Positions 25,301 through 31,409 of a DNA stretch of 64,000 nucleotides are shown here, piece by piece. Position 1 is the stretch's first letter. Each line of letters opens with the position of its first letter. This DNA comes from Agrypnia vestita (Eukaryota; Arthropoda; Insecta; Trichoptera; Phryganeidae): the NCBI GenBank assembly GCA_016648135.1, contig JADDOH010023089.1, positions 62,001-126,000 on the forward strand, in the 5' to 3' direction. The notes below the pieces were generated by a model. The model ran no database searches, was not told the DNA's origin, and saw only the letters and a list, made by a program, of their open reading frames with translations. Made by a program: the position numbers and the translations under genes.

Positions 25301-27965
25301 ACAATTCTCTTGGGAACGTATATTGCCATGAAGTCGAGTCCATAATCAGCCATAAATGCTTTGTGAGACGATGCTGTGAATGCACTGTGGATGGTCTTTT
25401 CCAATCCCAATTACTACATTAATTTCGAATTAACGGGGTTCTGCATAATTCAAACTGTTTTTTTTGGGTCCCTTAAATTTCGAATTAACGAGGCTCTACT
25501 ATATTAAGATTATTATAAAATGTGGGAAACTGCAAGATTTTGTAGAAAAGTACCACTTGTGTAAGGCCGTAGCAGTGTTAGCGATTAATCTTTTCAATGA
25601 CAATTCAACGTCACATTTTCATCAAATCCTCAAAAAGAGGCAAAAGCAAGAGGTTCGTCTTTAAAAATCCACGAAAAATGATTTTATTGAGCCATCAGTG
25701 GTTCCTACATGGGTAATTAACAAATTCAATTATGTCGTTTATTATTATTTTATAATTATCTATACATATTGTAAGCTCCAAAAATGATGAATGCAGCGTG
25801 TAAAATTTCCATTGTCAGTTAAAATAATGAAATCATATAAAAAACAGCAGGCAAAGGGTGATAACGAATTGCAGACACCAATGGAAGCTAGCAATGAGTA
25901 CAGCCAGTTGCAGCGGCTAGTACAGCCGCCGCACAATCGACGATGGCCGATTCCTCAACTACTAGTTTTGATATGAATATTTTTGATTTTGGAAAAAATT
26001 TATTGAATTTCCTTTATTTACTATGGGGAAATTTGACATACAAGTGAGATATGAACACAGTCACAGAATGAATTATGTTTGTAAGTCGAGGTTCCACTGT
26101 ATATTCACATTATAGTTTGTTACAATTTTTTTTTGTTTCTATACAATCAAAGTTACTGGATGAAATGAGATATTATTTTTAAAATATTTTAATTACATTT
26201 CTCGCTGTCATGGATTTTAGACATTATTAGTCTACATTAGCGCTTGTATTGTGTAAAGCACAGTCCTTTTGGGCCCCTCTCGAATGTGGGCCTCGATAAA
26301 AAGCACCACAGTGTATGATATTTTCCTTGATTTTAACAAACTTTTCCAATACCTACTATAATTAAATGGATTCCGGATTCGGAATTCAGCCAATAAAAAG
26401 GTTAATAAATAAATTTAAGAATCTATACTATGTGAGTTAGAAGTAAGCCTCAAACTGCATAACTGAGATAGTGGGAAAGTATTTTAAATCTTCGAAGGAT
26501 ACTATGTATTCACAAAATGTCGAAATATTCAGCCATATTCTGAAATAAGCAATATTGTTATTTCTGTATCTTGACAGTTATTGTATAACATTGTATTACT
26601 GCCAATTTTGATGCTTTAAATTTGACAGTTTTGAAATTAATGAATTCAGTCAGAAAGCTCGTTATTCATAATTATGAATAACTTGAAAGTTTGTTTACAT
26701 TTTAGAGCTTTCCGATTGATTGAATTCATTAATTTTAAACCTATCAAATGTAAAGCATCAAAATTGGCTTTACAATGTTATATAATAACTGTCAAGTTAC
26801 AGATATAACAATATTGCTTATTTCAATAGCATAACAATAAATATAAAATAACTTTAAAAAAAACAACAATACAGTAAAACCTCGATATAACGGACTAATT
26901 GGGGGGACGGGGTGTCCGTTAAAGCCGAAAGTCCATTATATAAAAATAGGTTTAAAATAAATCAAAAACCTTTTTTTTTGAAAATATGTACACTGTATTT
27001 AGATATAAATAAAAAATATACAACATAAACAAAATTATATTTAATTGTCTTCGGACATTCGTCGTGAAGTGACATTGCTGTTTGATATCAACGCGTTTGC
27101 TTTCGGTAATCCTGCTTTGAAAAAGGAATCAAGTTTTGTTTGCACTTTTGATGTTTGCTGTTTTTTGCCATATTGTTCACATATACGAGACGCAGACATT
27201 CCAGACTCCAACTTTTGTATAATTTCTAGTTTTTGATTGGTCATTAGATTGATTCTTTTCGTTTGTCTATATTTAAAGGGTAGGGTTGCGAAAATTTAAA
27301 TTTATTTCCTGAAGCACACTAAATGCGTTCATTCATTTCGAGTAAACAAGTCAAACTGCTGTAGAGTTGCGTGAATCCCCGGCCAGCGTGGCAAACACCC
27401 ATAGAAAGCCGCGCGTTATTATATTAGGGAATCCCCTAATATACTATCGCTCTGGCTAGGTGCAGTCTACGAGCAGAACGGCATTATGTCTCAAATTCTA
27501 TTGCTAGTCGCATGACGTGATTATCATGGCCGCTAAAAATTGTTTACATGCGGCAACACTTGAATTTAAGCATGTATAATATTAACAGGATGTTTTTAGT
27601 TTTTTTGCATTTGACCAGATTTTTTGTCCATTATTCCGAAATACGTTAAATAGAGGTCCGTTATATCGAGGTTTTACTGTATAACAATAAATAATGATAC
27701 AGAAATAACAATATTATACAGCCAATTTAGAAGTAAAAATTATATAGTGCGGTTGGTACAAGTTAGAGTGAGTAATGGAAACTAAGAATTAATAAAAAAA
27801 TTAAGATTTTATTAGTATTAGAAGTTTTGTACGTTTACTACATGTATGGTTTATTATTTTTCTAGTAGCAGTGTCGGCGTAAGACAAACGTACAGCTCGT
27901 TGCACCCACAGAGGACTAAGCAGAGAAGCTCCAAACACCATCATAACAGTACTCCAGACTATTGA
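1281..27965 (+). CDS. Mlf: Myeloid leukemia factor (MLF), C-terminal six exons
   Basis: Six GT-AG exons join in frame into 191 residues and a stop: 1281-1372, 3610-3712, 8770-8890, 10567-10653, 19789-19863 and 27866-27965. Diagnostic MLF blocks are SFSSSTVVMSNGPDGRPQ, GPGGVKETRRTVQDSRTGTK, and the acidic EEREEFINIEEEEAEDF. The last two exons are Arg/Pro/Ala-rich then Ser/His-rich, ending in STPDY. The N-terminal exons lie upstream of the window, since exon 1 here begins with two bases of a split codon. In Drosophila, Mlf is a nuclear/cytoplasmic adaptor that stabilises the RUNX factor Lozenge with DnaJ-1 and acts in blood-cell development; that function is by homology. Introns are 2.2, 5.1, 1.7, 9.1 and 8.0 kb and filled with transposons, none of which breaks a splice site or the frame. 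An AATAAA lies at 28189-28194. Confidence 0.93.
1898..2100. repeat. Degenerate fragment of the CAGGGTG-type MITE
   Basis: The stretch GCAGGTAGATTCCTGC, then a run matching 'CTTTATTTGACTTATATTAAAGC', resembles the MITEs at 49315-49699 and 62242-62684. Terminal repeats are lost. The copy sits in an MLF intron. Confidence 0.5.
2463..3515 (+). repeat. Dispersed ~1-kb repeat, copy 1
   Basis: This stretch matches 23686-24610 along nearly all its length in the same orientation. Shared landmarks are the start (TTTTAAAC...ATATATTTA), ATCAGATTCCGCGTGCCG, CACTTTTTCATAAAAAAATC and the segment after TTTGGTGACCT. The copies differ by many substitutions and indels. I see no open frame, terminal repeats, poly(A) or target duplication, so the class is unknown. 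Confidence 0.7.
3610..3712 (+). CDS. Mlf: MLF coding exon b
   Basis: Acceptor TGCAG and donor GTAAG. It codes for VYSATSSTQLGPGGVKETRR and the TVQDSRTGTKKMSI block, the most conserved part of MLF proteins, and leaves one base (G) of a split Gly codon. Confidence 0.93.
4300..4760 (-). pseudogene. Decayed gene of a transposon-associated family ('FYxRDDI' motif)
   Basis: On the minus strand three frames give, in order, a charged helix (DPEKWQEFLRKERERDTKRR), then LVSYKCVRTLRKAISRMKKV, then LPESPTKKRAVITVLAKNIK, then LAQNFYERDDIISRP. The order and the FYxRDDI motif match a family of multi-copy, unnamed proteins that I remember from cnidarian and insect genomes, which read as transposon-linked. 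Stops and frame changes show this copy is dead. The family's biochemical role is not known to me. Confidence 0.5.
5496..6119. repeat. Fragment of the CAGTAAAACC pogo-type MITE
   Basis: It begins CAGTAAA and contains CCCCGATAATTCGAAAACCC and the internal GGTACCTTATGGAAT block that appears, inverted, at 8110-8320. The right terminal repeat is not recognisable, so the copy is incomplete. Confidence 0.65.
6371..7180 (+). mobile_element. PIF/Harbinger-like element with transposase remnant
   Basis: Terminal inverted repeats GAGCCGGTCTTATAAAC (left) and GTTTATAAGACCGGCCC (right) are flanked on both sides by TAA, the 3-bp TWA duplication typical of PIF/Harbinger. Inside, about 6770-6960, the plus strand reads EDFIHRFRLLNDT and ITNHTIAFSLEILCSW, which recall the N-terminal part of Harbinger transposases (FRLS...AL.LRF.A.G). 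The DDE core is absent. At 810 bp the copy is internally deleted and cannot move by itself. Confidence 0.75.
7391..8641. mobile_element. pogo-type MITE (CAGTAAAACC family), full length
   Basis: It starts CAGTAAAACCTCGTTAATTC and ends GGGGTTTTACTG, with TA on both sides, the target choice of Tc1/mariner/pogo elements. Sub-terminal AATTCGAA/ACCCCGATAATTCG blocks recur in both orientations. At 8575-8635 the right end holds four consecutive copies of a 15-base unit GGGGTTCGAATTATT. It has no transposase domain, so it must be mobilised in trans. Confidence 0.75.
8770..8890 (+). CDS. Mlf: MLF coding exon c
   Basis: Acceptor TTCAG and donor GTAAG. It completes the split Gly and codes for HHINDRGHVIEREQNVRSGD and the acidic EEREEFINIEEEEAEDF stretch, leaving AG of a split Arg codon. 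Confidence 0.92.
9340..9557. mobile_element. hAT-type MITE, 218 bp
   Basis: The ends are TAGAGGCGTGCAG and, inverted, CAGGGGCGTGCAG, extending into a longer repeat (AAGAAGCATGACTTTT). Flanks GTTGATAT and GTTGATAA match at 7 of 8 positions, an 8-bp duplication as for hAT. Partial relatives lie near 9690-9830, 33640-33790 and 40250-40430. Confidence 0.75.
9831..9944 (+). repeat. 5'-truncated tRNA-derived SINE
   Basis: It begins at a B-box-like GTGTTCGAGTCCC and shares ACAAGTTAGTCCTACTTT and the downstream ATATTGATAC...ATTC segment with the fuller SINE at 53585-53778. It ends in an A-rich tail. Confidence 0.65.
10384..10507. repeat. TAGTGATGG-type MITE, short copy
   Basis: The left end TAGTGACTTTTGATAGG and the right end ATTTTAACCATCACTA are inverted relatives. 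Internal CAATCATCAATAC is shared with longer copies at 33103-33485 and 56281-56505. I see no clear target duplication. Confidence 0.6.
10567..10653 (+). CDS. Mlf: MLF coding exon d
   Basis: Acceptor TTTTAG and donor GTAATA. It codes for EFGQRLRGSPSSNRPPQLA and then a Pro/Ala-rich stretch, keeping the same AG-phase at its 3' end. The following 9.1-kb intron carries the nested DIRS and mariner elements. Confidence 0.85.
10831..10918. repeat. Three-copy tandem repeat, 29-30 bp unit
   Basis: Three successive copies of a unit built on AAAATGAACCACACGATAAAAG differ by one substitution and one base of length. It lies just upstream of the mariner-like element in an MLF intron. Confidence 0.85.
11079..11229. 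repeat. DIRS inverted terminal repeat, left
   Basis: It begins TCGACGCCTGGAATCCATTA and pairs over about 151 bp with 15571-15721, with very few mismatches. The left end carries about 46 extra outer bases not found on the right, typical of DIRS split ends. Confidence 0.9.
11260..11359. repeat. DIRS internal complementary region
   Basis: Bases 11260-11322 are the reverse complement of the left outer end, and 11315-11359 of the right outer end. They meet at TTCTTTTATTTTGTG, which shows how the two termini would be joined in a circle. Confidence 0.88.
11411..12541 (-). CDS. DIRS tyrosine recombinase
   Basis: From an ATG at 12541 the frame gives 376 residues (it is open further upstream, where it only shadows the RT frame). 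An N-terminal SAM-like core-binding region contains WRGSTLNTYKPAWDRWQRWC. The catalytic domain has the first Arg in MASGRRVQDLTLLR (about residue 211), the second Arg in PGSVRSAVAS (Arg319), the Trp of GNWQS and the nucleophile in TFRKFYQRE (Tyr352). The usual His/Lys of the H-x-x-R box is Gly316. It would integrate circular element DNA, replacing the integrase of LTR elements. Whether the Gly is normal for this lineage cannot be told here. Confidence 0.93.
   Translation of the reverse strand: MGEDILEGRSQTTSKGRANKRKRSEERPDRYVDRVSPTEGVGPPTGSLENSSGWEQAIADWSQEEQQLFRSGWRGSTLNTYKPAWDRWQRWCTTHSVQPHNPPPATVARYLANLFIHEGLAPRTILVHKSAIVSFCGPALDADKISSNFLVRHVLKAISVSGGCTERPPIWNPRVVVEWLRENPPRNSLYDVSRRTAILLIMASGRRVQDLTLLRVTPDRLIDKGDSITLWPAFGAKTDTARHKQSGWRLSASDERNINPLFWIRKLVSLSQPRRKPDMKELFVTTAGEVKPASRTMIGGWIKSILREAGVEATPGSVRSAVASLNWLENYPIEEILSRGNWQSEITFRKFYQREIVDNPKQQCPQSSLAPLFTPI
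12367..14286 (-). CDS. DIRS reverse transcriptase / RNase H
   Basis: A 639-codon frame. RT motifs: NLFLTPKSD and LRPIFNLKALN; motif A KIDLTQAYFHLPI (Asp150); LPFGLSSAPRMF; motif C VVYLDDFLL (Asp216, Asp217). RNase H follows with all four acidic residues: LTTDAADAGWGG (Asp376), QKEAFAVYAV (Glu408), LQTDNKTVVAYI (Asp433) and GIADRLSR (Asp484). It copies element RNA into DNA and removes the RNA strand. The listed 5' end is a GTG; the first ATG lies inside the RT domain, so translation probably continues from the Gag frame. Its C-terminus overlaps the recombinase frame by about 175 bases. Confidence 0.95.
   Translation of the reverse strand: MTVAVEVEDDARLNNQFWGGRLRRFQSTWKEFGAPPIVLRILKGARIPFVAKPPLVFPTRQLLSSFSTKESRDMSSHIQALKMSGVLERADHSPSFISNLFLTPKSDNSLRPIFNLKALNAFVEAKPFKLFNHFRVPDFLQPKDWLVKIDLTQAYFHLPIAESHRKFLRLYYQGELLQMTCLPFGLSSAPRMFATLSNWLAGLLRKRGIRTVVYLDDFLLANQSRDLLATQAVETVNLFQHLGWCINRDKCVLIPTQKLEFLGITWDTEANQKSLSDRKCSGLRQVLRRPIEAGSCSPKQVLGLLGRLNFANFATPRGRLHCRRLQRFSRQLQRHEPSRQVELPAAVRQDLEWWLEAVGESCPIHEAPFSHFLTTDAADAGWGGQVDDKTISGQWTPEQMRWHSNQKEAFAVYAVIRDHAYLLRGTKTLLQTDNKTVVAYINKEGGTRSLGLLKITRDLLEFIDQQEISLTAQYIPGRYNGIADRLSRGTPLPEWHLLEPATEEIFRIWGRPQIDLFASATAHVVPNYVSLDSTDCSASYLNAFSQHWDYELAWVFPPPNLVPRVLAHLNLARGTFLLVVPRWEKTFWRADLKQRAKGGPISVRDLKSVLIDTSTGFPPPRVSDLQLEVWRIAVGGNRL
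14258..15364 (-). CDS. DIRS Gag-like protein
   Basis: An open frame of 368 residues runs from an ATG in good context (AAGATGG) at 15364. The protein begins MADEQAPSPVSSNDGSS, then a basic patch (SRKKRRVAYDPRVD) suggesting nuclear targeting, and has an Arg/Pro-rich tail with repeated Ser/Gln (PSTSQPQPSTSRR). No zinc knuckle is visible. It is first in the element and overlaps the RT frame by at least 29 bases, so RT may be made by frameshifting or re-initiation. The gag label rests on position and composition; DIRS Gag proteins are poorly conserved. Confidence 0.8.
   Translation of the reverse strand: MADEQAPSPVSSNDGSSFEEPSRKKRRVAYDPRVDHLLKQVTALTEALLAGGAAPASTTPPTPEHVAASEPSVEDANASFIQPPPSLRRAKNTLEFGKLSTVVKEPPVPRADPKRIEQISKLQHFDSDEWSGVRYAETQRTYAATPTFVELSVNDDLRRVDNAPTHTGLLERSLAALSNALLAQRETLRDGMQSLVNWASEPGTDLSASALFERIQSMFTSDAPYNKISDDILQIVCGRRAECILNRRKAILEGFKDPFVREGAAKIPPSSGYLFNREELSAYILKNGGQEKVMVSPATRNLAQPSTSQPQPSTSRRAPNQGYLQSRKPFLPEPRNRERGPGNPNRRPIRKADHGRKPAGDRSRRGRR
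15571..15721. repeat. DIRS inverted terminal repeat, right
   Basis: The reverse complement of the left repeat; its outer edge ends CAGGCGTCGAGACGGAACAC. Being upstream of the Gag frame, it should hold the element's promoter. Confidence 0.9.
15783..16900 (-). pseudogene. mariner/IS630-like transposase, frameshifted
   Basis: Frame-broken minus-strand pieces line up in order. An N-terminal helix region contains APSIQLIRKWVQKFEETG and GRPRTSRDPENIE. The catalytic region contains KDLRLHPYKIQTVEELKPQD and FSDEAHFHLNGHINRQNC, where the D of 'SDEAHF' is the second catalytic Asp. The C-terminus reads ISRNTCQAVIENFHFKLQQC, with a stop near 15783. Several frameshifts and a gap in the third catalytic region make it non-functional. 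The family is the insect IS630/mariner group with 'HFHLNG..N.QNCR.W'. Confidence 0.85.
16953..17941. mobile_element. TA-flanked MITE abutting the mariner element
   Basis: Inverted ends CAACATGTCACTTAATTAAC and, inverted on the right, CAACATGTCACGTAATTAAC extend about 36 bp (through GCAAACCCTGAAAGTA). TA lies on each side. The left TA (16951-16952) is also the right TA of the mariner element. No coding potential is seen in 989 bp. A single end of a related copy is at about 40187-40245. Confidence 0.8.
17944..18997. other. MLF intron DNA without recognised features
   Basis: AT-rich sequence with no open frame, terminal repeats or similarity I recognise. Confidence 0.6.
19000..19735. mobile_element. 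pogo-type MITE (CAGTAAAACC family)
   Basis: It starts CAGTAAAACCCCGTTAATTC and ends ACGAGGTTCTTCTG, flanked by TA. It holds the family's ACCCCGATAATTTG and AACCCCGG blocks. At 736 bp it is shorter than the copies at 7391 and 55024. It ends about 50 bases before MLF exon e. Confidence 0.7.
19789..19863 (+). CDS. Mlf: MLF coding exon e
   Basis: Acceptor TAACAG and donor GTAACT. It codes for KEAAARRPLRHLAASPLALP and ends in the same phase as exon d (AG of a split codon), so exons d and e could be skipped or included without changing the frame. Confidence 0.8.
20740..21840. mobile_element. 1.1-kb TTAA-flanked near-perfect palindrome
   Basis: Nearly the whole element is one inverted repeat. Arms of roughly 530 bp start GGCGATCGTCTAGCA and end TGCTAGACGATCGCC, with a centre of about 30 bases near 21271-21302 (GCACTGCGTATTGC...TTGCGT). 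Both sides carry TTAA (20736-20739 and 21841-21844), the duplication made by piggyBac-type transposases. No protein is encoded. It lies in the last MLF intron, so the pre-mRNA would contain a very long hairpin. Confidence 0.88.
22290..23110. other. Unclassified block inside the composite insertion
   Basis: It is more GC-rich than its surroundings and has frames on both strands, the longest on the minus strand (22733-23008) containing MADHHYIAYFCAEQWQFLD. I do not recognise that sequence, and the frame has no clear start context. It may be a transposon or retroelement fragment. Confidence 0.35.
23172..23223. repeat. Perfect 25-bp palindrome with 2-base loop
   Basis: CAGTAAATTATGTCATTCTA plus TTGGC is followed by TT and then its exact reverse complement. 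Such a structure would extrude or form an RNA hairpin with no mismatch. Confidence 0.92.
23686..24610 (+). repeat. Dispersed ~1-kb repeat, copy 2
   Basis: It matches 2463-3515 in order and orientation, with shared CCGCGTGCCG, CACTTTTTCATAAAAAAATC, TTTGACATTAGTTCAAAATA and, near the end, TAGCATGATCTATCGA. No coding frame or termini were identified. Confidence 0.7.
25080..25200. repeat. LINE-like 3' remnant with ATT repeats
   Basis: ATTATTATTATTATC is followed by GTCACGACGTTTCCACGCAG and GGCAGAGAGGATTGAACGCC, which resemble 42832-42875 (CATCACGCCGTTTCCCCGCAG, GGAGAGAGGATAGAACGC) at the end of the non-LTR fragment there. Confidence 0.5.
26542..26824. repeat. Long hairpin repeat, ~120-bp arms
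   Basis: Arms 26542-26660 and 26705-26824 are reverse complements with few mismatches (left GAAATAAGCAATATTG, right CAATATTGCTTATTTC). The 44-base loop contains ATTCATAATTATGAAT, itself a palindrome. No target duplication is clear. It lies 48 bases left of the deleted pogo element, in the last MLF intron. Confidence 0.85.
26872..27679 (-). mobile_element. Internally deleted pogo/jerky-type element
   Basis: Perfect inverted ends CAGTAAAACCTCGATATAAC (running on to CGGAC) are flanked by TA. Inside is a short minus-strand transposase remnant. At 808 bp it is a deletion derivative that kept both ends. Confidence 0.88.
27041..27244 (-). pseudogene. Deleted pogo/CENP-B-type transposase, 67 codons
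   Basis: From an ATG: MTNQKLEIIQKLESGMSASR then ICEQYGKK, the psq/CENP-B N-terminal helix-turn-helix ('KLEII..LE.G.S...I...YG'). It then jumps to QTKLDSFFKAGLPK, which resembles the C-terminal tail of Tigger/jerky transposases. The DDE domain between has been removed in frame, leaving a DNA-binding head that could in principle bind the element ends. Confidence 0.7.
27866..27965 (+). CDS. Mlf: MLF terminal coding exon f
   Basis: Acceptor TTTCTAG with a good pyrimidine tract. It codes for SSVGVRQTYSSLHPQRTKQR and a Ser/His-rich tail, ending STPDY and TGA at 27963-27965. Confidence 0.85.
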
Positions 27966-28188
27966 AGACCCTCATTTGCACGCAGATTCAAGGAATCAAC
28001 TGCCAACTACTTCAATCTCCGTTAGAAATGAAGTTAAAAGATAAAGATTTTTGTGACTTAAACCGGCTTCCCAAATTGTTCTATCCGAGAACACTTATTT
28101 CTGTCTGCCCGGGGTGACATCTATTATCAACTCTAATGTTACCAACTCTGTGTTAGAGTATTTTTTAGTTTAATTAATATCCCATCTC

Positions 28189-28194
28189 AATAAA
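28189..28194 (+). terminator. Poly(A) signal of MLF
   Basis: AATAAA lies 224 bases after the MLF stop codon, with a T-rich stretch upstream. It is the first canonical signal downstream of the stop, giving a 3'UTR of roughly 250 bases. Confidence 0.6.
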
Positions 28195-28200
28195 ATTTTA

Positions 28201-29149
28201 ATGTAATGAATAATCCGCTCTACCTAAATGGAATTTTCCAAAAGATAATGTAAATAAAAATTTGAAAATTTAACACTTTCAATTGACTATACATAGTTCA
28301 TTATATTCATTTATGTAATATGTATATAATTGAGGTGCTGTCAGAACATGCATGTTCCTAGTTCGTCAGCAACTGGTCGCCCGATATATTAAATTTTTTT
28401 AAATAACTTATCTAACTGGCTACCTACAGTCAATTAATTAACATCAAAAACTATTGCATAATTTTTTTTTAATTGTCACTGGTTGCAGAAGTCTTGTGTT
28501 CGGAATTATTGTTTTTAGATGAGTCTCAAAAACTCGATTTTTCAGGTAGTCCCGAAAAAGACTCGGCAGTGAAAACAGGACCTTATGCCAGAAATGTTTT
28601 GTCAGCAAACCTGTAAATTAGGGTTCTGGAATCTTTCCCTTTTCTCCTGCGTCTGGAAATTTTTCAATTTATATAGTTTCATTGTCATATTAGCCCATAC
28701 ACTACAGAAAATAATTTTAAAATTTGCCAAAATCCTATTAATAAATTTAGTTGCCGATAGTGGGTGTTTCGTTAAGACATTTTCAAAACTTAATATTGAA
28801 TGTCAATACATAATAATTGAAGTAATGGATCTTGTATTTTCAAATGAAACCATTTATAATTTTTCAACTTCCACTGGCGTAGACCCATCAATACTGATTT
28901 GTTGTGTTTCAAAGATCTGGAGTTGACACACTTGACTGCACCGATTATATCAAGCAGTGTTTGGAGAGTGATTCGACTGATTGCTATTGAAATACCAACA
29001 AAATTTATGTTGTGAATGTTTTTTTTTAATATAAAATAATCATTTAATTTTTTTCTAGATAATATTTAAATAGTTAGTTCCTATATTGATTTGGTCTTTT
29101 CTATTCTTTGAATAGGAGAAATGGACAATAATTTATTTTACTAAGTATA
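28201..29149. other. Intergenic DNA downstream of MLF
   Basis: AT-rich, no recognised gene. A 113-codon open frame (28585-28926) shows no motif or start context I can support. Confidence 0.5.
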
Positions 29150-29959
29150 GGTAGCCCTCAGTTTACAATGGTTTGATTTGTGCCTAGTATATTGGCGTCC
29201 ATTGGCCCCTAATCTGAAATTTCCCAAGAAAGAAACAGAGCAGTAGCCGATTCTTTTTGCATACATTTTTTCAAAAATTAGATGTCCCTCAATCAATAAA
29301 TTTATTTTACAATTAATTTAAGAAAACTAACAAACTTTGTACAAACCACAATTTTTAAATGTCTTCTGGTTTTGATACCATACTGTATCTTCATCAGGAT
29401 GGACGCACAATAACTTCCATAAATTAAATTAAAGAAAGTTCTAAACTCCTGCAAGAAGTTATCTATAAAACTGTCAAACTCTACCTCTCCCCCCACCACA
29501 AGTGAGGTCACACCCCCGACCAACACCCAACACTTGTTTGATTCTTTTACAAGTTTAATTCATGGAAGTTATTGTCCATCCATCCAGACGAAGATACAGT
29601 AGTGTCGAAACCAATAGACATTTAAAAACAATCATTGTAGTTTATACAAAGTTTGTTAGTTTTCTCAGATAATTATGTCCAACCACAATGTCAATGCTAT
29701 AAACATCAAAAAATAATTTAATTTACGCTTAGACATTTGAGACAATTTTATTTTGCATTTTATACTTTCACTTGTATTGTGCATTCATTGCAAAGCTTTA
29801 ATTTTGGAAACATTATGTTTACCCATAGGGTGAAGTATTAATGAAAGTTCCTCATTTACATCCCATTGATATAAATGATGTAATTAGGTTAATTTTATGC
29901 CAATTAATTGTGTGTCAGTTCCATCAGAACCGTGATTGTGGAGTAAACTGAGGGCTACC
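29150..29959. mobile_element. Inverted-repeat element with nested foldback
   Basis: Ends GGTAGCCCTCAGTTTAC and, inverted, GTAAACTGAGGGCTACC match exactly over 17 bp. Inside, 29321-29435 and 29550-29665 form a second inverted pair (left AGAAAACTAACAAACTTTGT). No clear target duplication and no protein. Confidence 0.7.
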
Positions 29960-31195
29960 GCTTGTTTTGTTATGTAACAAATTCATTGCAATGTCGCGTT
30001 GGCCTGAATAGAAGATGTTTTTTTCTTTCAAATGCCTAGCAGAATAGGGAATATTTCATTTTCAGATCCAAATGTAGAAATATAGGTGGACTCTCATGTT
30101 TATGAAATATGAAAAATACACATTTTTTTTGACATTCATTGATTTTGTCTGACTTGGGACATCTGACTTAATGCGACTCCGAGACCTTGGAAATAGTTTC
30201 TGATTGACGCCACAAATGTTTAACAGCCATTCTATAATCTATTTGATAGTTAAAATGTCCCTTCATTTTTTAGTGAGTGATTCTTGATTTAATGTTTAAT
30301 GCTTCAATGTCATTTTTTCAGTTTTACCCATAAAATAAAAGCAAACGGATAAATTAAAATGAATTTATGTAAAAATTACACCCTTTTCATACTTAGTCAC
30401 GCTAGATTCTACCCTCACCACCAACCATGTGACATTAAAAGGATGGCTACTTGCCCTCCTTCAGATGGTGATGCCAAGCATCATGTGGGTGTGGTCATCC
30501 TCAACTCCTATATTGTCTGTATTTGTCCACGATTAGCTGTTATTTATTATTCCTACATCCATCCAATTCCTTTTAAATTTTTAAAATTATTTTGTTCATC
30601 CATCAGTGGGCGATCCTACAGATTATAGTCGTCCTCTTCATAGTACTGGCCACTTGTCTGTCTTTAGTTCTCTTTTTGGAGTAAATCTCTTATCTCCAGT
30701 TATTACTTTTTTATTAGTGGGGTTCTTTTATAGTTATTGTTGTATATATTAGTGTATTGCATGATTAAAATGTAGTGTTCTTAAAATCAAGAAGAGTCCA
30801 TTCACGTTTATAAATTTTGAGAACACCGGCAAATAAAAACAAATAATATTTTAATGAAAATATTATTACTTTCTCTTTCCGGGGTGTTTACCTAAATAGT
30901 TGGAATTATTTGTGTATCCAGCTATTTATTGTATCTGGTGGTTTACATGGGTTATGCATACCATTAATTTTGTGGAATTTTGTGAAGCTGAAGAAAGTAA
31001 GCAAATAAAAATAAACCTTGGGTGTAAAATTACATTGTTTATTTATTGAATAATAGAACCGATGATTCTACAAATTCTGAATTAACCAACAATGAAGACA
31101 GGGGAGGTGACTATATAGAAAAATTGTGTTTTTTTTTATAGGTATACAACTTAAGAATGAAATAAAAATTGGTGTAATGGCCGTGGGATTGGCTT

Positions 31196-31403
31196 TATTG
31201 GAAAAATAATTTTATGCAATTAGTGTTTGCAAGTTTGTTTTTCGAATTGGCAACACTTTCCAGCGACTCAGTTTAGTTTGCCATTACACCATGGATACAC
31301 TTATGCCAGAACAATGCTTTCCGAATTGTGCAAATTTATTTCGAAAATCGTGGTGTAATGATCATATTTAAACACTAATGGCATAAAATTATCTTTCCAA
31401 TAG
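31196..31403. repeat. 208-bp inverted-repeat MITE
   Basis: The left arm ATTGGAAAAATAATTTTATG is the inverse of CATAAAATTATCTTTCCAAT on the right; arms are about 36 bp. A second internal pair GGTGTAATGGC / GCCATTACACC is offset to the left. Confidence 0.65.
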
Positions 31404-31409
31404 TAAGTA

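Larger units (their letters stand above)
22174..25500. mobile_element. Composite insertion within the Tigger remnant
   Basis: The left edge reads CAGTAAAACTCTGTTAATTC and the right edge AATTAACGAGGCTCTACT, diverged ends of the pogo-type CAGTAAAACC family. The interior holds unrelated material: an unclassified GC-richer block (22290-23110), a 52-bp palindrome, the ~1-kb dispersed repeat and a LINE-like 3' stretch (25080-25420). The pogo-type shell therefore collected later insertions. Confidence 0.55.
21992..26101 (+). pseudogene. Tigger/pogo transposase C-terminus, split by a 3.3-kb insertion
   Basis: 21992-22172 codes for WELTTEEIMALHHEQQH and an acidic stretch; 25505-25664 continues with KLQDFVEKYHLCKAVAV and FNDNSTSHFHQILKKRQKQ. 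Together they read as the C-terminal tail of a Tigger-type transposase ('LT.E.IE.LH.EQQ', then 'FVE.HHP.K....A..LFND....HFR.ILK.R.KQ'). The element's right end is TAAGTCGAGGTTCCACTG followed by TA at 26084-26103. The DDE catalytic part and left end are missing. Confidence 0.75.
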
